Shown one piece after another: positions 1 through 7,225 of a stretch of 64,000 nucleotides of DNA. Each line of letters begins with the position of its first letter. The first letter of the stretch is position 1. The translations under genes were made by a program, and so were the position numbers. The stretch spans positions 1 to 64,000 of the forward strand of contig CANFLZ010000004.1 of NCBI GenBank assembly GCA_947448135.1, read 5' to 3'. The notes below the pieces were generated by a model that was given only the letters and a program-made list of their open reading frames with translations, was not told the origin of the DNA and searched no databases. Origin of the DNA: Flavobacteriales bacterium (GTDB lineage: Bacteria > Bacteroidota > Bacteroidia > Flavobacteriales_D > Sanyastnellaceae).

Positions 1-1517
1 AATAGACTGCGCTCTCGTTTGATAACGTTGCCGCCACCTTGTGACTTTAGATTTTCAACGCGCGATTTGTATTGTGTAATGTTTTTCTCTTGTCGGTTGG
101 CATTTACACCTCCGTACAATTTATCCAAAGCATCATTGTATCGTTTGCTGACGTCATTTACATTTTCTTTTGGTACATGGCCAATTCCCTTCCAACGGTC
201 GGATAGGCTTTTTAAGAATCCAAGATCTGCCCCTTTGTTTCCTGTTAATGCGTATCCTTCCGCTTCTTCTAATAAGGCAAGTTTTAATCTCAAGTTTTCT
301 TCTTGTTGACCAGACATCCCTTCGAAGTGTTCTTTTTTTCGATTGAAGAAATGATCACAGGCAGCGCGGAATCTTTGCCAAAGTTTGTTTTCATCTTTGG
401 GTTCTGCGTTTCCAGCACTTTTCCATTGCTCTTGAAGCTTCTTTAATTCTTCTGTGGTTTTTTTCCATTCAGAACTCTCTTGAAAGCTCTTGGCTTTGGC
501 AATAATCTCTTCTTTTTTCTTGTGGTTTTCTTTTTGAACCGATTTTCTTTCTTCGAAATAGGCGTTTCTTTTTGCAAAAAAAGCATCGCACAATCCACGG
601 AATTCCAACCAGGTTTCTTCGTTTTCTTTTTTACGGGTCCAACCTACATTTTTCCATTCTTCTTGTAGCTTGATGATTTCATCGGTCCATTTGTTCCAAG
701 CATTGGGTTGGTTGAAATCCATGGCAAGAATTTCTTTGGTTTTGATAATCAAGGCATGCTTGATGGCCAAATTAGCATCTGCTTCTTGTTGGATGGCGTC
801 GTAATGCGCTTGAATGCGCAATTGAGCTTCTCTCAAGATTCCAAAGAATGTATCTCCTGTTTCTTTATAGGTTTCTTTTGGACTTGGGCCAATGTTGACG
901 AATTCTCTTTGAAGTTTTTTCACCATCATTTCCAAATCATTGATACTCTCAATGGAGGCCAATGTTTTTGCTTCTTCAATGAGGGCTTCTTTGCTCTTTT
1001 GATTGACTTTTAGGTCATGCGCTTGAAGCTCTTTGTAGATATTGATGTTGTAGAAAAACGCATGATTGAGGCGTTGCCAATTTTCTTGAATTTCGTGGTA
1101 TTTGTCTCCAGGGACATCACCGATGCTGTCCCAGCGTTCACGCAATTCTTTGTGCCAAACAAATGCCTTTCCCACATTTTCTTCTTCTTGAATCAATTTT
1201 TGGAAATCAGCAATGACGAGCATTTTGGCGTCGAAGTTTTTTTGTCTTTCAGCGGCCAATATTTTTCCCGCCTCCTCGATGCGATCCTCATATTGTTTAC
1301 ACAAGTCTTGAAACATACCCTCTTTTTCATGGGGTACGTAAATAAACTCAAGGGTTTGCTCTGGCTCGGAAGCTTTGAAGGCTTCCAATTGCAATTGGCG
1401 TTCTTTCACCGTTTCGGATTTCCATTGGTTACGGATGCCACGAACAGCATCGCGAACGGACATGATGTCCTCTGATTGCAATGCTGCCGTTAGTTGTTCA
1501 ATCAATTGTTCTTTCAT
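1..1517 (-). CDS. DUF349 domain-containing protein (3' end outside window)
   Basis: The minus-strand reading frame is open from an ATG at 1517 to the left edge, so at least 505 codons are present and the C-terminus is missing. The protein is highly charged and helical, and it repeats a pattern of W-(K/E)-x(3)-G-x(4)-(D/E) followed by LW-x-F-R-x-C-D-x-F-F, for example around 360-460 and 560-700. This is the tandem DUF349 helical repeat common in Bacteroidota. The cellular role of DUF349 proteins is not well established. There is no signal peptide, so it is probably cytoplasmic. A -7 promoter box and a palindrome lie directly upstream. Confidence 0.9.
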   Translation of the reverse strand, partial: MKEQLIEQLTAALQSEDIMSVRDAVRGIRNQWKSETVKERQLQLEAFKASEPEQTLEFIYVPHEKEGMFQDLCKQYEDRIEEAGKILAAERQKNFDAKMLVIADFQKLIQEEENVGKAFVWHKELRERWDSIGDVPGDKYHEIQENWQRLNHAFFYNINIYKELQAHDLKVNQKSKEALIEEAKTLASIESINDLEMMVKKLQREFVNIGPSPKETYKETGDTFFGILREAQLRIQAHYDAIQQEADANLAIKHALIIKTKEILAMDFNQPNAWNKWTDEIIKLQEEWKNVGWTRKKENEETWLEFRGLCDAFFAKRNAYFEERKSVQKENHKKKEEIIAKAKSFQESSEWKKTTEELKKLQEQWKSAGNAEPKDENKLWQRFRAACDHFFNRKKEHFEGMSGQQEENLRLKLALLEEAEGYALTGNKGADLGFLKSLSDRWKGIGHVPKENVNDVSKRYNDALDKLYGGVNANRQEKNITQYKSRVENLKSQGGGNVIKRERSL

Positions 1518-1533
1518 CACTTAGTTCTAAGTG
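1518..1533. promoter_or_regulatory. 16-bp palindrome in the leader of the DUF349 gene
   Basis: The sequence CACTTAGTTCTAAGTG is a perfect 7-bp inverted repeat with a 2-base spacer. It directly abuts the start codon at 1517 and begins about where transcription should start from the box at 1537-1544. It could be an operator or a small 5'-UTR hairpin masking the start. Function is inferred from position only. Confidence 0.45.
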
Positions 1534-1536
1534 GGA

Positions 1537-1544
1537 CAAAAATA
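1537..1544 (-). promoter_or_regulatory. Bacteroidota -7 promoter box for the DUF349 gene
   Basis: On the minus strand this reads TATTTTTG, an exact match to the Bacteroidota sigma -7 consensus TAnnTTTG. It lies 19 bases upstream of the ATG at 1517, giving a short leader occupied almost entirely by the palindrome at 1518-1533. Confidence 0.6.
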
Positions 1545-1578
1545 GCAAACTAGGGAGAAAAAATGGTTAATTTGTAAC

Positions 1579-2058
1579 ATGGCTTCAGGATTCGTTGGAT
1601 TTTCAAAGGAATGGCTCAAAATCAAGCAGTATTGTGATCGGGCAGAGCATTGTCATTCAGATGTCAAGAAGAAGCTCTATCAATGGGATTTGCCCACTGA
1701 AATTGTCCAGCAAATGCTTGCGCTGCTCATAGAGGAAAATCTTTTAAATGAGGAGCGTTATGCCAAGGCTTATGCCAATGATCATTACCGTTTTAAAAAT
1801 TGGGGTAAGCGGAAAATCAAACAGGGATTGGCGCTAAAAGGTGTATCCAAACCGTTGATAGAATTGGCCATTCGTCAGATTCCCGATGAAGAGGAATATG
1901 AAATTCTGCAACAATTGGCGAGGCAAAAATGGAAGCAATTAAAGGATCCTCCTTTAAAGCGAAAATTTAAAGTAATGCGATTTCTTTTTGGGAAAGGTTT
2001 CGACTCGGGTTTGATTACAAAAGTGATGGATCAGATATCGGGAGCGATTGACGAATGA
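1579..2058 (+). CDS. recX: Regulatory protein RecX
   Basis: This 159-residue protein has the RecX three-helix repeat pattern. The clearest segment is residues 52-80, with L-L-N-E-E-R-Y-A-K-A-Y and then a K-W-G-K-(R)-K-I-K-like stretch followed by L-x-x-K-G-V. RecX binds RecA filaments and modulates recombination. The start is taken at 1579, four bases after a TTAATTTG near-consensus -7 box (1567-1574). Its 3' end overlaps the convergent tilS gene by 44 bp. RecA itself is not in the window. Confidence 0.87.
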   Translation: MASGFVGFSKEWLKIKQYCDRAEHCHSDVKKKLYQWDLPTEIVQQMLALLIEENLLNEERYAKAYANDHYRFKNWGKRKIKQGLALKGVSKPLIELAIRQIPDEEEYEILQQLARQKWKQLKDPPLKRKFKVMRFLFGKGFDSGLITKVMDQISGAIDE

Positions 2059-3346
2059 CAAGAACGGATGCTGAATGTTGTTGAATCTTGCACCAATCAG
2101 CAATTTGCCATCCTAAAATAGCCGCGATTTTGTTTTGCGCAGTAAATACGAGAATTTGTCTTTTGTAATAAGAAGCAACTTTTCTTTGGGTTAAAAAATC
2201 GGATACGTTCATTTGACCGGTCATTCCAAGCGGTTGAAAGACATCTCCATTTTCCCAAAAGCGAATTTCAAAAGGCGGTTGAATCGTATTGAAATCCAAT
2301 TGATGAATTCCAACTTGACCATAAAAAGAAGGGTCTGCATGTTCTTGCAGTTCAAATTCCCAACTTTCTCCAGCGTATTCAAATTCCTTGGGAAGTTCTT
2401 GTCCCTGCCATTTTTCAAATGGTTGTTCTTCTCGATTGGAGATTACCCATTGATTTTGGTCGAAGGTAATCACGTGATTTTGACTTGAAAAAAAAGTACT
2501 TCTTGGCATTTGAGGAAGGCAGGCAATTTTATCCATCATTTTGGACGAAAAACCAAGTGGCTTCAACCATCGATATAAAATCCATTCTGCGGGCAGCGAT
2601 GTGGGAATGGATGCCAAGGGAAGGAATTGTTTGTCGTCCATTCTCATCACGTTTTCCTTTATCCAATGGTCAGTAAACCAGGATAGCCAATCATTCTGTG
2701 ATGTCATGTTTTTTTGAAAATCAATGATGGCTTGGTCGGATGTTGGAAATCTTTTTTTGATTTCTGGAATAAACGCATTCCTCAACCAATTTCTATTGTA
2801 TTTGTTTTCAAAATTGCTTTGATCATCTCGAAATGGAATTTTGTTTTCTTGAACAAAATTTTCAATTTCAGTTCGATTGATGTGCAACATGGGTCGAATC
2901 AATCTTCCGCTTTTTTCCTCCATGCCTTGAAGGCCTTCTATGCTGTGACGAAGGAATTTGAGCCATTGACTTTCTTGCAAGTCTTGCAGGTGGTGCGCCA
3001 ATACAATCCAATCTGCGTTGATTTCATGTTGCACTTTTTCAAAAAAATCGAATCTGATTTTTCGTGCCCAATCTTGCGTATTTCCCGAATTGGATTCTTT
3101 TTCTACGCGATGAATGATCAATGGACACATCAGTTGGGTGCAATAATCATTTACATAGGTTTCATCCAAAAGACTACTTTCTTCTCTCAGTTGGTAGTTG
3201 ATGTGAATGGCTGTAACATCCAATCCCAATTGAACCATAGCAGTCAAAAGTGCCATACTATCTCTGCCGCCACTCACGCCAACAATGAATTTGGCTTTTT
3301 CCGTTCCAATGAGACGGGTGAGATTTTGTTTGAGTAGAAAAATCAT
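2015..3346 (-). CDS. tilS: tRNA(Ile)-lysidine synthase TilS
   Basis: TilS adds lysine to C34 of the CAU anticodon of tRNA-Ile2 so that it reads AUA. The N-terminus carries the PP-loop ATP-binding motif S-G-G-R-D-S near residue 25, followed by the HINYQLR segment and an AHHLQD segment typical of the family. The C-terminal part (about 330-443) matches the TilS C-terminal substrate-binding domain. I chose the ATG at 3346, which overlaps the pabB stop codon as ATGA and places the PP-loop at the usual distance from the N-terminus; this gives 443 residues. The 3' end overlaps convergent recX. Confidence 0.92.
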   Translation of the reverse strand: MIFLLKQNLTRLIGTEKAKFIVGVSGGRDSMALLTAMVQLGLDVTAIHINYQLREESSLLDETYVNDYCTQLMCPLIIHRVEKESNSGNTQDWARKIRFDFFEKVQHEINADWIVLAHHLQDLQESQWLKFLRHSIEGLQGMEEKSGRLIRPMLHINRTEIENFVQENKIPFRDDQSNFENKYNRNWLRNAFIPEIKKRFPTSDQAIIDFQKNMTSQNDWLSWFTDHWIKENVMRMDDKQFLPLASIPTSLPAEWILYRWLKPLGFSSKMMDKIACLPQMPRSTFFSSQNHVITFDQNQWVISNREEQPFEKWQGQELPKEFEYAGESWEFELQEHADPSFYGQVGIHQLDFNTIQPPFEIRFWENGDVFQPLGMTGQMNVSDFLTQRKVASYYKRQILVFTAQNKIAAILGWQIADWCKIQQHSASVLVIRQSLPISDPSLL

Positions 3347-4488
3347 TTGGACAATGGTTGTAATAAAGATTGTGCTTTGAGCCAACATTCCCTCCACTCA
3401 GATTCCATGTTTGACTGAAGCGTGATGGCACTTCCGATCCCAATTTTACCCAATTTCATTCGCTTGTTGTAATGGATACTTCTGATGATGACATTGAAAT
3501 CAAAGTTCCCATTGGGCTCAATATATCCTACACTTCCACTGTACCATCCTCGGGCTGATGATTCGAGACCATGCATCAATTCGACGGCCCTTTTTTTGGG
3601 GACGCCGGTCATTGAGCCCATTGGGAAAAGTGCTTCAAAAATGTCTTCTATTTTGGTTGATGCATTGATCTGACTTTCTACGGTGGAAATCATGTGATGG
3701 ATCTTGGGGAACGAATATATCGCACACAATTCACTGACAGTGACACTCGCTTTTTCCGCAATTTTACTCATGTCATTTCTCACGAGATCAACAATCATGA
3801 CGTTTTCATTTCGTTCCTTGGGATGATTTTGAAGGATGTTTTTTAATTGTTCATCTTCAGTGGCGTCCTTTCCTCTTTTGATGGTTCCTTTGATGGGTTG
3901 AGAGATAAGTCGACTTCCTATTTTTTGAATAAATCTCTCTGGAGACAAGCACAACAAATAGTGATCATCCCACTCCCAGTATACACCAAATGGTGTGGGA
4001 TTTTGCGCATATAGATATTTCCAAATCTCGTATGGTGATTCCCAATTTAATTGCCCTAATAATGAAGTGCAATAATTGGTTTCGTATATGTCCCCTCGGT
4101 GCAAATGAAAATTAATTTTTTGCAGTGCTGCTATATATTCATCTTCACTTTGAACTCCAGTAAAATCAGCTTGGTGTTGCTCACCGATTAACGGTTTTTT
4201 TTGCTCGGAATGGTAACATTCAATTTCTTTTGGAATTACCCAAATGCCTTTTGGCGCTTGCGTTAAATCTTCTGTAGTAGCGGGAATTTGTAAGAAACAA
4301 AAACCGCTTTCAAAGCTTGAAATCGAAAGAATCCATTTCCCTTTGTTCTTTTCAATCCAAGCTCCCAATAGTTGCCATTCTTGTATTTCTATTTTGTCAG
4401 AAAATACAAAGCAATCATCTACACCACTGGCGATGATGCCAATCCCGCGTTCTTGTGAATAAGGTATGTGACAAAAAAATGTATGCAT
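3343..4488 (-). CDS. pabB: Aminodeoxychorismate synthase component I (PabB-type)
   Basis: This 381-residue protein belongs to the chorismate-binding family. It contains P-I-K-G-T-I-K-R-G, the I-V-D-L-V-R-N-D segment and S-M-T-G-V-P-K-K near the C-terminus. The lysine in PIKGT is the residue that distinguishes PabB (which forms 4-amino-4-deoxychorismate for folate) from TrpE, which usually has alanine there. No PabA/TrpG amidotransferase gene is adjacent. The gene is translationally coupled to tilS (ATGA at 3343-3346). Its start lies only three bases beyond the T-run of the terminator of the preceding gene, leaving no ordinary promoter space. Confidence 0.88.
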   Translation of the reverse strand: MHTFFCHIPYSQERGIGIIASGVDDCFVFSDKIEIQEWQLLGAWIEKNKGKWILSISSFESGFCFLQIPATTEDLTQAPKGIWVIPKEIECYHSEQKKPLIGEQHQADFTGVQSEDEYIAALQKINFHLHRGDIYETNYCTSLLGQLNWESPYEIWKYLYAQNPTPFGVYWEWDDHYLLCLSPERFIQKIGSRLISQPIKGTIKRGKDATEDEQLKNILQNHPKERNENVMIVDLVRNDMSKIAEKASVTVSELCAIYSFPKIHHMISTVESQINASTKIEDIFEALFPMGSMTGVPKKRAVELMHGLESSARGWYSGSVGYIEPNGNFDFNVIIRSIHYNKRMKLGKIGIGSAITLQSNMESEWRECWLKAQSLLQPLSK

Positions 4489-4490
4489 GG

Positions 4491-4519
4491 CAAAAAAAAA
4501 CCCGCCTCGTGGCGGGTTT
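4491..4519 (-). terminator. Intrinsic terminator after the Bax-inhibitor-like gene
   Basis: A CCCGCC / GGCGGG stem (4501-4506 and 4511-4516) with a 4-base loop is followed on the minus strand by nine T residues (4492-4500). It ends the gene at 4539-5252. The T-run is directly followed by GCC and the pabB start codon. Confidence 0.88.
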
Positions 4520-4538
4520 AAAGATAGGAACGAAACTT

Positions 4539-5252
4539 TTAGTCGCGATTGTTTCCGAAAACACGCAACAAATACATGAAAAGATTGATGAAATCAAGAT
4601 ACAATGAAAGTGCACCCATGACAGCAAGTTTGGATGCCGTTGCAGTGCCGTACTCGATACCCATTCCGATTCTTTTGAGACGTTGAACATCATAAGCGGT
4701 GAGCCCCGTGAATACCAGTACACCAACGCAGCTGATAATGTAGTCCAATTGGCTGCTGTGCATGAACCAATTGACGACAGAAGCGATGATCATTCCGATT
4801 AGAGCCATCATCAATAAAGTGCCCATTTTAGAGAGGTCTGTGGAAGTGGTGAATCCTAAGATGGCCATTGTTCCAAACAAACCAGCGGTAATGAAGAAAA
4901 CTTTAGCAATGGTTCCGAAGTCGTAAATTAAAAAGATTGTACTCAAACTCATTCCCATGACAATTGAAAATCCAATGAATGTCAATGTCAAAGCCATTGG
5001 ACTCAATTTATTGAATCCAAAATTCATGACCAGGATGAAAATGAAAGGAGAAAACATTAATGCATACATCATCAAAGTTCCGCCGCTCATCAACATATTG
5101 AGCATAGTTTCTGAAAATTGAAATGCAGTGAATCCAGAAATTAAAAGTGCTACAGACATCAATCCGAAAACACGGTTCATAAATGCTTTAACACTGCTGG
5201 CAGAGCTAATCTCATCAATGGAGTAGTCTCTTTGGAAATCGGGTGTGTTCAT
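4539..5252 (-). CDS. Bax inhibitor-1/YccA family membrane protein
   Basis: This 237-residue protein has about seven hydrophobic segments from residue 25 to 230 and the BI-1 family pattern, including the late segment with G-L-T-A-Y-D-V-Q-R-L-K followed by L-S-L-Y-L-D-F-I-N-L-F. The family acts in the cytoplasmic membrane; in bacteria it is linked to FtsH-related quality control (YccA) or ion leak, and I cannot say which applies here. It is the last gene of the hldD-PTPS-folE operon (2-base gap after folE) and ends at a strong terminator. Confidence 0.9.
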   Translation of the reverse strand: MNTPDFQRDYSIDEISSASSVKAFMNRVFGLMSVALLISGFTAFQFSETMLNMLMSGGTLMMYALMFSPFIFILVMNFGFNKLSPMALTLTFIGFSIVMGMSLSTIFLIYDFGTIAKVFFITAGLFGTMAILGFTTSTDLSKMGTLLMMALIGMIIASVVNWFMHSSQLDYIISCVGVLVFTGLTAYDVQRLKRIGMGIEYGTATASKLAVMGALSLYLDFINLFMYLLRVFGNNRD

Positions 5253-5254
5253 TG

Positions 5255-5821
5255 TTATTTTAATTTATTTGCTATCAAATGTATAAATTCTTTTCGAGAT
5301 TTATCATCATTCAAGAAGGCTCCACTGAAGGCAGAGGTGGTTGTTAACGAATTTTGTTTATTCACTCCACGCATTTGCATGCACAAGTGCTGACACTCGA
5401 TCACAACAGCTACTCCGACAGGATTCAGTGTTTCTTGAATGCAATCTCTGATTTCAATGGTCAATCGCTCTTGCACTTGAAGGCGTCTCGCAAAAACATC
5501 TACAACACGGGGTAGTTTGCTCAATCCTACAATGGTTCCGTTGGGAATGTAGGCAATATGCGCTTTGCCAAAAAAGGGTAGCAGGTGGTGCTCACACAAG
5601 GAATAAACTTCGATGTCTTTCACCAAAACCATTTCAGAATAGGATTCCGCAAACATGGCCGAACGCAAAACTTCAGTGGCGTCTTGTTGATACCCTTGCG
5701 TTAGAAATTCGTACGCTTTGGAAACTCTTTCTGGCGTTTTAATCAACCCTTCACGATTGGGATCTTCACCGATTGCATTCAAGATAGTCTTAACTGCCGC
5801 TTCCATGTTATTCTCCGCCAT
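5255..5821 (-). CDS. folE: GTP cyclohydrolase I
   Basis: FolE converts GTP to 7,8-dihydroneopterin triphosphate. The zinc and active-site motifs are present: [18 protein letters not shown] around residue 76 and Q-H-L-C-M-x-M-R-G-V around residue 144, with the second zinc cysteine. I chose the ATG at 5821 (188 residues), overlapping the upstream PTPS stop by 14 bases; an ATG at 5806 is also possible. A longer extension upstream would lie inside PTPS. Placement directly behind a PTPS gene suggests that part of its product goes to a biopterin-type pathway as well as folate. Confidence 0.95.
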   Translation of the reverse strand: MAENNMEAAVKTILNAIGEDPNREGLIKTPERVSKAYEFLTQGYQQDATEVLRSAMFAESYSEMVLVKDIEVYSLCEHHLLPFFGKAHIAYIPNGTIVGLSKLPRVVDVFARRLQVQERLTIEIRDCIQETLNPVGVAVVIECQHLCMQMRGVNKQNSLTTTSAFSGAFLNDDKSRKEFIHLIANKLK

Positions 5822-6233
5822 AATACTCGACGTAATTGTTTTCAGTTTCGTATAATTTGACGCAGTGCAATTGGCAACCTGACTGTTTAATTTCTTGCTC
5901 AATTCTTTCCCAAATGACGACAGCTAGATTTTCTGTTGAGGTTTTCATTCCAGCCAACCACGGAATGTCTAAATTTAAATTTCTATGGTCAATAACATCA
6001 GTAACTTTTGTTCTGATGATGGTACTGAGAACTTTTAAATCCATACAAAATCCTGTCTCTTCTTTAAGAGCTCCTTTTATGGTTACGAAAAGTTCGTAGT
6101 TGTGTCCATGCCAATTGGGATTGGAGCATTTTCCAAAGATCTCTAGATTTTTTTCGGCACTCCACTCCTCATGCCACAACTTGTGGGCAGCATTGAATCT
6201 TTCTCTTCTTGTTACGTATACAATTTTAGACAT
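5808..6233 (-). CDS. 6-pyruvoyltetrahydropterin synthase-type enzyme (PTPS/QueD family)
   Basis: This 141-residue protein has the zinc histidines F-N-A-A-H and H-G-H-N-Y, the catalytic cysteine in G-K-C-S-N-P-N, the D-H pair in V-I-D-H-R-N-L, and a C-terminal Y-E-T-E-N-N. The spacing C-x5-H-G-H, rather than the C-x3-H-G-H of classical QueD, matches true PTPS that makes 6-pyruvoyl-tetrahydropterin from dihydroneopterin triphosphate. Automated annotation would probably say 6-carboxytetrahydropterin synthase. It sits three bases after hldD and overlaps folE, so it is co-transcribed with the enzyme that makes its substrate. Confidence 0.88.
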   Translation of the reverse strand: MSKIVYVTRRERFNAAHKLWHEEWSAEKNLEIFGKCSNPNWHGHNYELFVTIKGALKEETGFCMDLKVLSTIIRTKVTDVIDHRNLNLDIPWLAGMKTSTENLAVVIWERIEQEIKQSGCQLHCVKLYETENNYVEYYGGE

Positions 6234-6236
6234 GGC

Positions 6237-7205
6237 TTAATAAATTTTTAGATTTTGTAAAAGGTAATTTTTGACGTAATCGTTAACGCCTTCCTCCAAA
6301 GAGTGGAATCCATGGGGATAACCAGCTTGAAGGAGTTTATTCATATTGGCTTCGGTGAAATATTGGTATTTATCCCTGATGTCAACGGGTGTGTCGATAA
6401 ACGAAATGTTCTCTTCTTTGCCCATTGCTTGAAAAGTATTTTTGGTCAAGTCCAAAAATGTTCTCGCCTTTCCACTTCCGAGGTTGAAAATCCCAGATTG
6501 TTTTCTTTCTTCCATCAACCAGACACATACATTGGCAACATCTTTCACGTAAACGAAATCACGCATTTGTCCACCATCCGTATAGGCGGGATTGTGGGAA
6601 CGAAATAGTTTCATTTCGCCATTGGCTTTGATTTGGTTGAATGAATGCCAAACAACTGAAGCCATTCGTCCTTTGTGATACTCATTGGGTCCGTATACAT
6701 TGAAAAACTTTAAACCAGCCCAGAAAAAGGGAGTTGTGTTTTGTTGCAAAACCCATTTATCAAAGTCGTTTTTAGAATCACCATATGGATTGAGTGGTTT
6801 TAATGATGGGATGACGTCATGATCATCATTGTAACCGAGACTTCCATCACCATAGGTCGCAGCGGATGAAGCATAAAGCATCGGAATTGCGTATTTCACA
6901 CAAAGATTCCAAACTTGTTTTGAGTATGCGACGTTGAGCTCGTCAAAAATGGCCTTATTGAATTCTGTGGTATCTGTTCTTGCGCCGAGATGAAAAATAA
7001 AATCGATTTGATTTTCATTTTTTTCGATGAACTGAAAGAGTTCTTTTCTGTCTAAGAGTGCGGTGAATTTTTTGGTTTCATAATTCACTTTTCTATCTTC
7101 TCTTGAAAAGTCATCTACCAGCACCAAATCAAAGTAACGCAGTTCGTTCAACCTCGCTACTAAAGCGGAGGCAATGAATCCTGCTGCACCGGTGACTATG
7201 ATCAT
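6237..7205 (-). CDS. hldD: ADP-L-glycero-D-manno-heptose 6-epimerase
   Basis: This short-chain dehydrogenase-type epimerase completes ADP-heptose synthesis for the LPS core. The N-terminus has the NAD(P)-binding V-T-G-A-A-G-F-I-A motif. The active-site S-S-A-A-T-Y-G serine region and the Y-G-D-S-K tyrosine-lysine pair follow near residues 115-145. The family-specific F-F-N-V-Y-G-P-N-E segment is present near residue 170. I chose the ATG at 7205 (322 residues), which places the Rossmann motif at the N-terminus; an upstream extension would run into mfd. Mfd ends 20 bases upstream, so hldD may also be read by transcription coming from mfd. Confidence 0.93.
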   Translation of the reverse strand: MIIVTGAAGFIASALVARLNELRYFDLVLVDDFSREDRKVNYETKKFTALLDRKELFQFIEKNENQIDFIFHLGARTDTTEFNKAIFDELNVAYSKQVWNLCVKYAIPMLYASSAATYGDGSLGYNDDHDVIPSLKPLNPYGDSKNDFDKWVLQQNTTPFFWAGLKFFNVYGPNEYHKGRMASVVWHSFNQIKANGEMKLFRSHNPAYTDGGQMRDFVYVKDVANVCVWLMEERKQSGIFNLGSGKARTFLDLTKNTFQAMGKEENISFIDTPVDIRDKYQYFTEANMNKLLQAGYPHGFHSLEEGVNDYVKNYLLQNLKIY

Positions 7206-7225
7206 GTTATTAGTTTTTTGCGAAT

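Noticed and set aside
3343-4488. Anthranilate synthase TrpE
   Set aside because: The P-I-K-G-T lysine and the lack of trp neighbours favour PabB; length also fits.
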